A stretch of DNA of 64,000 nucleotides from Hyparrhenia diplandra (Eukaryota > Streptophyta > Magnoliopsida > Poales > Poaceae). Position 1 is the first letter of the stretch; each line of letters begins with the position of its first letter. The DNA lies in NCBI GenBank assembly GCA_015847255.1, contig JADLZK010001363.1, forward strand, positions 28,363 through 92,362, read 5' to 3'. This document shows positions 1 to 12,393 of this stretch, piece after piece. The notes beneath the pieces were generated by a model. It saw nothing but the letters and a program-made list of their open reading frames with translations. It had not been told where the DNA came from and made no database searches. Position numbers and translations under genes: made by a program.

Positions 1-182
1 TAAACCATCTGTACAGGGCATGCATTGTACATGCATACATGTATGTGTGTGTGTGTATACGTACCTGTCTAATACAGTCATCGTTGCCAGCCATAAGAAT
101 ATTAATACATAAATAATACTTTTATTGATTGCATCGTCATCACATCTATGCAAGCACAACATTTTGCAACAATACTACTATA

Positions 183-452
183 TGTTAGGATTGATCTCAA
201 AGGGGCCAGCCGTTGGGCTGGCCCAATCCCCTTGATCACACACTGATCGGGGCGTCTAACCCTAATGGTTAGTGGGACTTCGTCACACTGCGCTAATAAA
301 TAGAGGTGAGGCCGGCGACACTATTCACGTGAGGTTAACGCGAGTTTCACCGCCGCCAATTCCCCTTACCGATATTCCCAAGGACTCCACCGATCGGAGA
401 GCGCAGCGAGCGGCTGTTGACGATCACTAACGATGTATTTTTAACGTCAACA
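183..452 (+). mobile_element. LTR-like segment, probably a solo LTR
   Basis: The segment begins TGTTAGG and ends GTCAACA, so it has the TG...CA termini of an LTR. It contains a TATA-like AATAAATAGAGG about 110 bp after the start, which favours plus orientation. No coding sequence and no matching 5-bp flanks are visible (CTATA on the left, TTCTA on the right), so it may be a recombined or truncated copy. The reverse complement also starts TGTTGAC, so orientation is not certain. Confidence 0.45.
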
Positions 453-2091
453 TTCTACCAATAAGGGGGGTGAAATTATACCTTACTACACACATATACA
501 TTTATTATTGACATAATTTCACTTGTAGTGCAGAAATAATGTTTTGCAGGATTTATATAAAAAGCAAGTGGAAAATGCACCAAAAGGCGCCTTCTGGGAA
601 AGCGTACTTCAGAACATCCTTCACCCCAATGGAAATGAGCCCAACACGATGCAAACTGGACCGAGCCAATGGCGTGGGACGACGTTTCAAGCCTGACACA
701 ACCCACTTGCCAAAGCTCGGGCCCAGCAGGGCCCAGAAGGGTGCGGCCGCACCCACTTTGGTGCCGATCCGGCCCAAACTTGGCAAGGCGGTGCATTAAG
801 TGTCCAAAACATCGGTGCGGAGGTGGATTGGCTGATTCAGTGAACCTAGACGCCCGAGAGATGGTCGGTTTGGTGGTAGACTTGCACTTAGCCCCCTCTC
901 TCACTTGTATAAGTAGCCCCCCTAACCTCCTCTCTCACACACACCTCACAAGAGAGCCACTCTCTCCCTCTCTACTCTTCTTCCTCCTCCTACTAGTAGG
1001 ATTAGTAGGATGTGGAGCTAGGCAAAGCCACCAAGGAGGGCTTGGCTCCTTGGAAGATGGATTCTCGGTATGAATATATTCATGGTATTCTTCCAAAGCC
1101 TTGCTCTTATCTATTCTTGGTTGTGCATTAGAATTAGAGTTTTCATGTTATTTCTATGCTTCATGATTTACCTTATGATCTAACATGTTGTTCTCTTGAC
1201 ATGATCATGACATATGAACTAGTCTATAGTTTCCATGTTATGATATCATCATAGAACTTTATGCTTAAACCATTCATGCAATATAATTGAGTAGTGTCAG
1301 GATTGTGCTGAGATGACGGTTCGTTGTTCCTTCGGGTTTGCTCGTGTCCTACGCCGTCCATCCATAGGGCGGGGCCCATGGGGGATATGAGTAGTGTCCT
1401 AGTATGCGGACGTGGTGTCCGAATGCTAGGTAGCCTTCGAATATGACGGCATGCCCCGGTCGTGGGGGTAGGCGGCAGGGTCGTGACAGCCCTGTTCGTC
1501 CTTTGTAATCCCTCCCCGTTTGTATGTTGTGTAGGAGTCTAAAGTGCCTTTCCATTGGGTGATATGCACCGGGAGGTCTCCCTGACCATCTCACTCTCAG
1601 CTCTGACCTCCTACTCATGAGTGTTGCATGACTATCAGCTGGTTCTATACACAACCATGATTAGAATCTGTATGCTCCACTTAGGACTTTCTTTATTCCT
1701 TATTTATCTTTATCCTTGAGTTTGGCTTGAGTGAGTGTGTCAAGTTATCCTCTTACCGTCCCCTTATACCCCTATTATAAGCATTGGTCCATTACATTGT
1801 CATGTTATCTTGTTCATGTCTCTCTTAGATCCTTATTTCACCATGCCTTCCTTTTGGAAAATATAAATAATGATACCCTGAATACCTCCGGGTGAAATGC
1901 TACAATGATAGATCCGTGCGTTTGCGGATGAATATCTATTTTGGCAAGATCTATCACCGTTGATGTTCCTAGTATGATCACCGACATGGTGGTTTTACTT
2001 AGGAATGTCAACGGCGCATTTCTGGCGTCGTTATTAGGGATGGGTTCTAATTAAACCTGTTTCTAGTGATTGCGCTAAGAAATGTCAACAA
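453..2091. mobile_element. Decayed LTR-retrotransposon (gypsy-type) non-coding sequence
   Basis: There is no believable gene here. A promoter-like TATAAGTAG near 909-917 is followed by pyrimidine-rich leader sequence. The region 1,860-2,091 holds motifs that recur in grass gypsy LTRs: CCTGAATACCTCCGGGTG, AGATCCGTGCGTTTGCGG and an end reading AAATGTCAACA. Read on the minus strand that end is a typical TGTTGACATTT LTR start. I infer overlapping LTR remnants and cannot resolve individual elements. Confidence 0.4.
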
Positions 2092-3287
2092 TGGCGGGAA
2101 GCACCACCGACGCGACGGCTGGAGACCCGCGACACCGTCGACATCCCATGAACACAACCGGTGCTCCTTCCTCCATTCTGTCACCATTTACTATTAGTAA
2201 TTAGATCAAGTAGATTAGTAGTTGTAATCTGGGATGACTATTCGTCATTATTGTTGTTTCTAGTTGTTCCCTAATCCGATTTACTACTAGAGATTCTCCT
2301 TTATTTCTATCACTATACATAACAGTTCATTACTATTAGTAATTAGATCAAGTAGATTAGTAGTTGTAATCTGGGATGACTATTCGTCATTATTGTTGTT
2401 TCTAGTTGTTCCCTAATCCGATTTACTACTAGAGATTCTCCTTTATTTCTATCTCTATACATAACAGTTCATATATCATTCAGGACAAGGAGTTTATATA
2501 TCTTACTTGTTGAGGCGAAGACGTGTCCACGCCACTACACCAGCAGTCTTTGGATGCCCTAGAGGTCACACTTGACCTGCAACAACAGCAAGATTTGAAG
2601 CGTAATCGACCAATACGATCTTAGTTATCAAAGAGGCCGATGTAGAGCTCGATCTTCACTGCAAAAGTTCCAGAACCTCCTCCGGAAAGATCCGTCGGGA
2701 GGAAGCACATGAGGATCTTCTAGGACCAGCAAGGTCACCTAGATAGCCAACAAATCTCATAGAGAGAGGTGTTGGACAACAAGTAGTGGGGTTGAGAAGA
2801 GCAAAATTAGGGTAGAGAGATATGTTTGTGTTTTGACGATTAATTGGTAGACGAGATTCAATCGGTCGTGATCCTCTCATATATAGAGAGGGGGTGGTCT
2901 TATCCCTTTAGGAAACAATCCCAAAACGTTTCCATCAACAAAAACTGCCCAAAACGCGATCTACCAGAACAGATATGAATCGGCTTAGCAGGTTTGCCAC
3001 CCGACTAAGTGAGGTTTTACGCGGCCGAGACGGCTCGAGGCGCTGACTGAAAACCATACCGGCTTAGCCGGTCTGGGCACCTGGCTAAGCCGGGGTCTGG
3101 GGCCAAGCTGTCTACGCATTTTTCCAAACCGGCCAAGCTGACTTGCATGGCTCGCTTTGGTTCGCCATCTTCTCCACGTGATCTCTCGCTCCACTTGCGA
3201 CGCCATTTGACTTCAATTATGTCCAAGGCTTCTCTAACTTATTCACATGCTACCAAAAATCACCTTGAACATTTTTGACCGTCAACA
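2092..3287 (-). mobile_element. LTR-like segment on the minus strand with TATA box
   Basis: Read on the minus strand it starts TGTTGACGGTCAAAAATG, a common start of grass gypsy LTRs, and ends in CA at 2092. A minus-strand TATA box (CTCTATATATGAGAGG) lies near 2877-2889. The 5-bp flanks do not match, so a clean solo LTR cannot be claimed. The 142-bp tandem duplication lies within it. No protein of a known family is encoded. Confidence 0.5.
2189..2472. repeat. Tandem duplication, two 142-bp copies
   Basis: Two near-identical 142-bp units lie head to tail at 2189-2330 and 2331-2472. The marker GGGATGACTATTCGTC occurs at 2231 and again 142 bp later at 2373. The copies differ by only one or a few bases (for example TATCACTATAC versus TATCTCTATAC), so the duplication is recent. 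It lies inside LTR-derived sequence. Confidence 0.85.
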
Positions 3288-3664
3288 TTATTATTACATG
3301 ACGATCGATGAAGGAACAATTAATTAATATATATAATTGCTGTCGTCTACTTCCTTTAGCTTGGAAAATATCTCGACCATCACATCACGTGCATACAGTA
3401 GTTTCTCTGCTGCTAAATCCAACGGACGCCACCAAGATGTTTTGACTGGACTGACTGCCGAGCAGCTGCTAGCGCTAGCACCGCACCGATCAGTTCTTGG
3501 CTTCTAGCTAGTCTAGTTCTACACAGCAAAGAGACCCCACCACGCGTCTTGCTACGTAAAAACCACGCGTCTTGCTACGTAAAAAGAGCTGAATTATTTG
3601 TTTCACTGGTCATGTACTCATACCTCCGTACTGGATACAATCTTAATTTAAGAGGCAAATATTA

Positions 3665-3900
3665 CTCCCTATGTCCCAAGTTATTTGTTACTTTAGGTTT
3701 CCGTGCTGAAAGTTTGACTTGATTTGTAGAAAACACCCATACAACATTTGTATCTTCAAATTTACTAAAAATTAAATTAAAATATTTGTCCAGTGATATT
3801 AATTATGTGTCATAAATATTAGTAGTTTTCAACATATATTTTGTCAAAAATGTTTCTCGGGAAGTTTCAAAAAGCGACAGATATTTTGAGAAGAAGGGAG
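3665..3900. mobile_element. Stowaway-type MITE
   Basis: A 236-bp element starts CTCCCTATGTCCCAAG and ends AAGAAGGGAG, with TA dinucleotides on both sides (3663-3664 and 3901-3902). CTCCCT...GGGAG ends and TA duplication are diagnostic of Stowaway (Tc1/mariner-derived) MITEs in grasses. It is AT-rich and non-coding. Confidence 0.75.
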
Positions 3901-4479
3901 TAGGTGTTAATGTTTAATATTAATTCACATTCTTTTCTTGCGGACTCATGAACTCAATAGTTTTAGGAACAAGTTTTCAGTTGTTTGTTGAGTTGAACTC
4001 TAGCAAAGCCAATTAAACATATGGAAATGTGGCATCATGAAGCAATAAGCTTCAACAACTTAATGAATAATCACGGGTAGCTAGTATAATTGAAACAAAA
4101 TAAAGCTTATAAGTAAACAAATATTAGTTTAGGTGGGCCTGTTTGTTTCCCTGGGGCAATCCATCAGAAAAAGAAACAAGTAATTCAAAGAAGCATATTG
4201 CAAATAAATGCATAGAAAGAAACAACAGAGACTAGTGTGCCACCTCATCCGTAATAAGAAATCAACATAGGGTTAGAGTTACCACAATTTGATCAAACCA
4301 ACATAGGTATGCTGGACGCCAACATGTACATTGCCACCTCATCATCGATATAGTGCCCATCACAGAACTAGAAACACAAGTAGATTACAAGTGAAAGCCG
4401 AATATGTAGATTATGAACAATGAGCTCAACTAAGAGGAGTTACAAACTTGATATGGTCATTGGTGCAGATCCATGAGAC

Positions 4480-4660
4480 ACATCTAGGCTTTAGCACCAA
4501 ATAATTGACAAGGTGGCCTGTGGACATCAAGGTGAAGCAAGCCAATAATGGGGTCAAACGCTTTTGGGTGCCAAAGGAGACTATTTCCAACATGATGAGC
4601 ACAAAGAAGGTTTTTGGATCCCAAAAGGGATTGAGAAAGTCCAATGAACTTTGGGGAATT
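4480..4660 (+). pseudogene. Possible copia gag-pol linker relic
   Basis: A short plus-strand reading contains two spaced WVPK/FGSQK-like motifs (near 4567 and 4617), reminiscent of the linker between zinc knuckle and protease in plant copia polyproteins. Stop codons interrupt it on both sides. The rest of 3,903-4,864 is AT-rich with nothing else I can identify. Confidence 0.3.
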
Positions 4661-4864
4661 TAGAGACTTAGCAAAGTTTGGGTACGTGTCATGGGGTGCA
4701 TCATGATGGACAAGGTAATTTCTAAGTGGGTTAGTGAAAATAATGGACCCAAATTCCCCGTCTCATGTTAGGTAACTAGATCTAAATTCATGCAATTTCA
4801 ATTAGCATCTAGTGCCTTTTATGCCTAGGTTTGCATTTGCATGTATATATTCTTCTCATGCATA

Positions 4865-5994
4865 CACTAGGAAAATCATTTGGTAAGGTTGCTCGATATC
4901 ACTCTTACCCTTGGAGTAAACCTACATGTTTTAAATTGTTTAGGACATGGCCGGAGCTATGTTGTGGGCGGTGGGTGCATTACGAAATCTTTTATAGTAT
5001 ATAATTCTCTACCGTATTTGCACCCCCCACTACCATGGGAATGATTTTAGGTGACGGTTTTTTTTCATTTTCGGTGGCGGTTATTGAAATCGCCACCGTG
5101 CTAGGGTCACCGAAAATCCCTAGATTTTCCGTGGCGTTTTCCAATAACCGCCACGAAAATGAAAGAAAATAAAAAAATAAAAAAAGAAACCCTAACCCTA
5201 ATGGGCTGGATCCAGGCCGCCACCGCCGAATCCGCCCCGAAGCGGATCCGCCCCGCGCCGCCGGATCCACCGCCGCTCGAGGGAGGGGACGCCCTTCCCC
5301 CACCGTCGTCGCCCGGTGAAGCGCCCGCTGGAGAGGTTCGCGCGCTGGTGCCGCCCGCGTTCGCCCGCCGGTGGAGCTGCCCGCCGGTGCCGCCCGCGCC
5401 GCGGCGGCGATTCTGCGCCGGTGGCGGATCCGCCCGCTGCGGCGGATCCGCCAGCGCCGCCCGCCGGAGCTTCGCCCGGTGGAAGCGCCGCCCGCGGATC
5501 GGGAAGGGAGGGAGCACCGCCCAGCGCCGCCGACTCGGGGAGGAGAGGGGAGGGAGCGCCGCCGGCTCACCGGAGGAGAAGGGAGGAAAGCTCTTGCCCG
5601 CGCCGCCGGCTCAGAGGGAGAAGTGGGGGAGGGGAGAAGTGAGGGAGGGGGGCTCGGAGGTGGTGTCGGGCGCGTGGGGAGGAGACGAAGGAGGTGTCGG
5701 GCTCGAGTCTAGAAGGAAGTGAGGGAGCTGGAGTCTGAAACCCTAAGTCCTCCCTCTTTCTATATATATACGAGCCTGATATTTGGGCTCTTTTCTGGGC
5801 TTTTGGGTTGGGGGTTTGGGCCACATTAACCAACCACCACGGTTAATTGATTTACCATGGCGGTTATTATAACTGCCACGGAAAATAAAAAATAACCGCC
5901 ACGGCTAATCATGATATTAACCGTGGCGGTTTTTTAAAAGCCCGCCATGGAAAATGTTTACGAAGTGTCTTGTAAAATTAATTTTGTAGTAGTG
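4865..5994. mobile_element. Non-autonomous CACTA-like element with GC-rich core
   Basis: The right end is TAGTAGTG (minus strand CACTACTACAAAA), a typical plant CACTA terminus. A possible left terminus CACTAGGAAAATC starts at 4865. Both subterminal regions (about 5,060-5,160 and 5,835-5,950) carry many copies of CCGCCACGG in both orientations, as expected of CACTA subterminal repeats. The 5,210-5,720 core is about 75% GC and gives long overlapping low-complexity open frames on both strands, which I do not regard as genes. The 3-bp flanks (ATA and CCC) do not match, so the left boundary is uncertain. Confidence 0.5.
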
Positions 5995-6048
5995 CCCTGG
6001 CCCAAATACTCACACCAAACGCATGCACGCGCACCCAGCCGGTCAGGC

Positions 6049-9000
6049 TGTAACACCCTAGGTGTTAAGCATCTTGAAAGCATGATCATTTGCATAGCAT
6101 CATCCTCATTTCATGCATGAGCTAGTGATAATAGCATTTACTTTGAGTTGCTCTCATTTCATGCTTGTTTGATCTAGCTACTATAGGATCTTTGCTATAA
6201 TGATGTTTTGGACCTAGATTGTGCCTAGATATATTTTTGACATAATTTAGGACCATGTTTGAGCTTGTGTTTCCATTTAGAAAATTTTTATAAAATAACC
6301 CTAGAGTGTCAAACCTCTTTGACCCATTTTGAAACTCATTTCAAAAGTGCTTGATAGAAGTGTTTTTAGCAAAAAGTTTCTATAGATGAAATGAAGTACT
6401 TTTTATGTGGAACAAATGATCTGTTGTAAGTTTCTTGTGAAAAGGTTTGGAAAGGGTTCAAATAGTGCCCAACAGTTTGGGTCAAATTTGAGTCAAATTC
6501 AAACTCTGTTTTGACTAGTTTAGTTTGACCTTGCTGTTTTTAATTTTTAGTTTCAAATCTAGGCCGAATTAGAAAAAGTTCATATTGAGTGTTTTGTAGC
6601 TTATGAAATTCTCTACAAAGTTGATGTTTTGACGTTTTCCAAATTCTGCACGGATCTCGAGGCACAGGCCAAAAACCAGGACTGGTTTCAGAAAGCGAGT
6701 AAGAGGGGGGACCTATCGGCGGCCGGCCGCCGGCCGGCGGTGCCCGTGGCGGCGTGGCGCACGCCCGCCGCCGATGTACGGCCTGGACCCACGCGCCCGC
6801 GCCTTAAAACCCGCATCCGCGCCGCGCCCTAAACCCTAGACACACTCCCACCCCGCCGCCCGGTTTGCTCCGCGGGCGAAGCGCGCCGCCCGCGCTCGCA
6901 GCGTCGTCGTCTGCCCGGCGCCGCCGCGTTCCATCGCCGTCGTCGAGCCAAACCGCGCCAAATCGCAGCCCTAGCCTCGTTCCATCGTCCTCTACGCGAA
7001 GCCATCGACAAATCGAGGTAAAAACCACGGTGGCGCCTCGTTTCCGTCCGCCCGGCGCCCGCCGGCGAGCCGCCATGGCCGCCGTTGGGGCAAGCCGTCG
7101 CGCGAGCTTCGTGGATCGAGCTTTGGCCGTGCTTCTTCACGTTTTAGAGTCGCCTCGTGATGCTCGAGCTCTAGAGCTAGCTGGATGGGTAGATCCGGCC
7201 GCCGTTTCGCCGGGGCAGCGTCGTCGCCGACAAAAGCCGCCCGTGGCGCCGCCCGCCGCGAGTCCGTCGTTCGCCCGTCGTTGCCGTTAAGCTTCTAGGT
7301 TGCTTGCATGTCATTTGTTGAGCCTAGGAGAGTAGAGAACGGCCACCCGTGTGCCGTCAATCGCCGGAGAATGGCCGAGCACCGACGTCCCGCCGCCCAT
7401 GAGCCGCCGTCACGCCGTCGTCGTTGTTTCGTTGGGTTTTAGCACAAACCATGGGCACCTATGAGTCCGATCTCGTCGAGTAGAGTCGATTGGTATAGCT
7501 GGTTGCTCGATTTGGTCATCGCCGGCGAAGATCCGCCGCACCCGCCGCCGTGCCCTGTTTCCGTGTCACTCAGCGCGGGCCCCGCCCGATTTTCCTTTTC
7601 GTTTTTCTTTTTCTGTTTTTCCAAATTTGAATGAAATGCTTTAGAAATTCATATCTTGGTCATTTTGAGTCCATTTTGAGTGAAACAAATTTTGCCATGC
7701 TTGTTAGGAGATAGGCTACAGTATAAAAATATGAAATCCTATTTTCTAAGAACTTTTATATATAGTTTTATTTATGGCTAGAAATGCATGTAAATTGAGG
7801 AAAATCATATCTTTTAATTGGTACAAGATAAAAATATGCTTTCTGTATGAAAAGTGCTTGATTTTGTGAGTAGAGTCTAGGAAAAATACCATGCATGGTA
7901 TGTTCTGTAGAAGAAATGTGATTTTCTATTTATGTGCTATTTGCTATGTGATCTTTAGAAATTCATAGAAAAATGAATACTAGGGTTTTGGATGTAAAAC
8001 TTGGTGTGGTGGTTCTTGTTAGGTTTCAGTAGCTTTACATACTCAGAAATTGGTTGTCTGACACTTTTCATAGTACAAAGTATTTTCATGCCTAGGTTTA
8101 GTGTAAACTTGTCATTTTTGTGTAGGGCTGTAGGAGCATGATCTTGCCATGATATTTTTATGGTAGCTGTTATATTCCAGTAAGATACTATGATAATTTT
8201 TGTAGAATTTTCTGAAGTGGTTGTGTATTTATCATATTTATGGTGCATGGAAAATAGGCTAGGAATATATGTTTATATGAAGATGATGAGTGTTAGTATT
8301 TTTATTATGTGTTCTTAGCATGAATATGATCTATTAGTGAGCTTGGTTTGGTCAGCTTAGTGGTTTTGACATTTTCTTGTTCTAGCATTTTATTTAATTA
8401 TAGGGTGCAAGTGTAGTGTTTGCTAGGGTATGTTATTTCATGTGCTTTAAATTACTTTTTGAAATGTCCAGTAGTTTTATTTGGTAGATAATTACTTGAT
8501 TCACTTGCTTAAGTTGGAGATAGTTTGCATGAATAGTTTGTGAAGTTATGTAGGTGGTATGTGATGTTTGGGCTGAAAACAGAGCCTCTGTTTTTCCCAA
8601 TTTCGAGGCTGGTAGGTTCAGATTCAGCTCTGGACAATGTGGAATGTTTTGTAGGAAATTTTGTTAGCTTTCCATAGAGTCCTAGTTCACTGAATTTGGA
8701 GTTGTAGAACTCCCTGTATGACTGTTTTAGTGACAGCATGTCTAGCTGCCATTTCTTGTCATTAGAGAGATAAGGTGTTGCTTGATGTAGCTTGTTAGTG
8801 TTTCTTGTGTAGATTAAGTTATGTCTCTGCAGAAGAGATATGCACTTACTAATAGCTTACATCATGAAGCATTCATCCATCATACATATTTTATTTTATG
8901 CAAGTTGATATTCATGTTATAGTAATTATATCTTTTCTCCATCATATGCATCATCTCAGGATCGGGGGAAGTTCTGGAGGAGCTGATCGAGGAGTCGGGG

Positions 9001-10576
9001 GAGCTGTTCATTTGGGAGTGCAGTCGGAGGAGTCACGGGAGACGAAGGGTCGACCGACGAGCTAAGCGAGTGTCCGGAGCACGTTCCCGCAAGCGTTCTG
9101 CGAGGCAAGCCCGGAGCATTCTGCCCTTTCCTAATTCTTTCAATTAAATTGACTTGAGTCCTTTTATATGTTTCCTGCATTAAGTTCAGGGAAATGGTTG
9201 AAACCGTTGATGCATTATGATCCTTGTTGAAAGTTGCCCTATCCTATATAGAGGTCTAGGTTAATGCTCGGTATCATGATTGCGATGGTGAAGCGGTGAT
9301 TCCGGTCACTTGAGGAAATGTTGTGAACAATCACATGGGTGATTGTCAAGCTGATGCTGAGAACCTGTTAAATTAAAACATGTTAGATTGGATGGAACTT
9401 GTGGTCTTTCCATCTAATCGTTTAAGGACTCATACTTTGTCGGTGTGGTCGGAAGTTGAAGCGTGCACGGCATTTAGTAGGCTTCGCGCGGGGTCGTGAG
9501 CCACGGCTCGTGGGAATGTTAGGGGCGGCCATGCTCGCTTTATCGCTCCTCCTTTGGTGATGGTTGGTGTGGTTAATCGGGCACAAGAAGATGCGCCGAG
9601 GGGGTCGTACTCGTTGCTTACGCTCACTTGGGTGCTCGAGAAGGAGGGGTAGCCGGCAAGACCGAGACTTTACGACCCGTAACGTCACGGGAGTGATCGG
9701 GTCTGCCTTTGCTAAGTAGACCTGGTTTGTGTCAGGGTATTCGCCAGCTGGTTCGCAAATCGATTCGAATCGCCATCTCTCCTGGTTAGTGAGAACCCGG
9801 GTTGCTTCAACGGCAATGTAGTCTTAATCACTACACTATATGTTATTTATCATGTTGCAGCTGATATAATTCTGATCAAGTTACTTATGTTGTTATTTAT
9901 TCTACTGAGCAATAATTAATCTTGACTATACAGGATCTATGTTATATAATTAATTAAGTACCCTGTTAACTTGGAAAAATATACAAGTAGCATGTATAGG
10001 CTCACTAAACAACCTTAATTGCAAAATTAATGTGAGTCAGCTAAACCCCTGATAAAGCCTAGCATGATCCTTGGAGTCTTTTATTTTATTTTGGACGGGT
10101 AAGTCTAGCTGAGTATTTTGTACTCGTGGGGTTTTATTCCGTTGTTGCGGTGAGCATGTTTACCATGGTTCTTTGTAAGACTTGTACATTTCCGTTGATG
10201 AAGAGTAAGGCCGGGGCAAGGCAAATCTATATCCCCTGTCTCATCATTTGCTATGGGGATGACTATCTATTGGCACTATCTTATATTTGTTTTCGTTAAA
10301 AGACTATTTGGTTTTCGCAAACTACTGCTTCCGCACTTGAACCTGAGTTTGTAATAAATTATACTCGCACTCTGATGTTTAATATATCGAATTTGGTTTG
10401 AAATACCTGCGGATTTTACTACCAAGCTCAACGATCCTGTTGTTATTGTTGATGAGTTTGAAATCACTCGGAGATTTCCGGAATACCGGGTTTATATGGA
10501 CTCAAGTGTAGACTGCGATTGCTTCGGTGATTGCGAATTATACTTGATTTCTTATAAATTGGTCGGCTCTGTCACA
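6049..10576 (+). mobile_element. Large gypsy-type LTR, about 4.5 kb, non-coding
   Basis: It starts TGTAACACCC and ends GGCTCTGTCACA, the termini of a widespread class of large grass gypsy LTRs. The interior has no gag or pol similarity. At 6,710-7,430 there is a GC-rich stretch with leader-like CCCTAAACCCTAGACAC, then AT-rich sequence, then at 9,180-10,280 sequence typical of these LTR 3' halves. The flanking pentamers (CAGGC and TGCGC) differ, so this is not a simple solo LTR. It may result from recombination between elements or be a truncated copy. The overlapping reading frames at 6,629-7,290 are GC-rich shadows. Confidence 0.6.
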
Positions 10577-10876
10577 TGCGCTGCCGCAGATTACTTTGCC
10601 TGTCGCTCAACTCGACTCATTGCCTTGACGCCTTCTCTATCATTCGTCCTTCATCGCTCCGCCTTCTCATCTCATCTAGTTTCTCGCCTTCTCTGACGAT
10701 CGAGGCTAGGTGGCTGGCCGTCGCCCGTCGGACGAACTGACAAAGCATCAACCATCAGGAGCGCAGCAAGCTGCAAGCCTGCAAGTAGCAGTATGTCTCT
10801 CTCCTTTAATCCTTTCCACCCTTCTTACTTCCAGTAAGTAAATTCAATCCTTCTTTTATTTTTTTAATTCATATAT
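10577..10876 (+). other. Short intergenic or transposon 5' leader segment
   Basis: This segment lies between the large LTR and the solo LTR. It has pyrimidine-rich leader-like sequence and CAGTATGTCTC / CAGTAAGTAAAT, which look like exon-intron boundaries. As the downstream hAT fragment continues directly after the solo LTR, this could be the interrupted 5' untranslated part of that transposase gene. There is no open frame of interest. Confidence 0.3.
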
Positions 10877-10881
10877 TTTTC

Positions 10882-12391
10882 TGTAGGCACAAAAATCCTA
10901 CTCCCTGCGCCGCACACACTGACAAGCCGGAATAGGCGGCTTTACTCGCCCGAAAGTGTCTTGAATCGAAGGCGTGCGATCAATTTGACTGTTAATTGAC
11001 AAGGAGGTAAGCGTGAGATACGGAACATGCCCGGTGAGACCAAGGCAGTTCCGCATGTATGGCTCTAAGGCCAGATGTAAAGACATATAGCTATGAGAGC
11101 TATCTGTCGACAAATAATGAATGCATTCGGTAAGCATACACAAAGATATAATGTAAAAACAGTTGCCGAATGACCATAAAAGACATGTTTGAACGAGTAA
11201 AGTCGATCATCATGATGCGCTATCGTAAAGCTCTATTGCATAGATCGAATTAATTGACAACATGATAAATAAAAGAATATAAATCATGAACATCACTGTG
11301 GACATTCATGACACGTGAAAGCATAACCGTGATCGGCAAGCTTGCCGAATCGGGGTCCATGAAGAAGGAACTACCCTGCGTAAAAACCTATCAGATTAAA
11401 CTGATCTCTAGTCCACCGGATGACTAGCTCTAGAGTAACCCAAAGATCTGTATCTACCGGATGACACAGTCCTGTCAAGATCTAAACGCATACGAACCCG
11501 CAATATGTGACAACTCAGATTGATCTAGCTCGGCTACGATGAACAGATAGATCTAGTAGCATAATAAGATGAACAATGAAAGCACTAAAAGCATTTAGAT
11601 CTATGATAAGATAAAGCCGAGATCTATCAATCTAAATTGGGCAAAAAGTGTGTGCAAACAAAATTAAATAAATGAATAAACAGATAAGAACATGCACCAC
11701 TTGGTAACTTAATGAATTCATTAGATTTGCCGGATCTAATGAAGCCGATAACTAGCTCTTAGCCGGACCTTAGCCCTTTGGATGGCTCATGATCGACAAA
11801 AGAACCCTCTTGCCCCCGATAGCTTAAATCCGCCGACGATACTAAGCGTGAACAAGACTTCTTGCAATAATCTAAATCCGCTGACGATACTAGACATGGT
11901 GCAAGGTTGCCGGTACTTACGGAGGTCGGCGGGTCGATGAATCCTCTCGCATGATAGATCGGCGACACGACCGGACTCGAAGGGTGGGCGGAGCCAAGGC
12001 ACGGAGGCGGGTTGTTTGTATTGATTTGGGTAGATCGTTTACGGTTGCGGGGGTCTTATATTTATACCCGGGCTTTGACGAGTCCTAACTAATTACGAAT
12101 AAATGTAACTAAATATCTAGCTAAGATACATTGTCCTCCAAGTCTTCTCGGAGTCGTGAAATTGCACATGACGTGGGCCCTCGTCCTTGAATATCTTCCT
12201 TGACGCTCCACGCTTGCCGAACCATCTCATGCTCAGCTCCCTCTCGGACTCAGGCTCCTTAGCCGAATAACAACGACTTCCCGAACGCTACATTATTGTA
12301 GCTGCTTTTCTGCTAGCCGAATGACTCCTTACCGAACCATCGTGTGCCGGCCCATCAGTTATCCAGGCTCTACCAAATTTTGGTGTTAACA
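10882..12391 (-). mobile_element. Solo LTR, 1,510 bp, with TTTTC target duplication
   Basis: On the minus strand it starts TGTTAACACCAAAATTTGG and ends GATTTTTGTGCCTACA, classic grass gypsy LTR termini. It is flanked by identical TTTTC pentamers at 10877-10881 and 12392-12396, which shows a genuine insertion. No internal region remains, so unequal LTR recombination is inferred. It lies directly upstream of the hAT transposase fragment and separates it from its presumed leader. Confidence 0.85.
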
Positions 12392-12393
12392 TT

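Noticed and set aside
5159..5722. Long overlapping open frames on both strands in GC-rich DNA
   Set aside because: Composition above 70% GC with few stops; low-complexity Pro/Arg/Ala products in every frame; lies inside a CACTA-like element.
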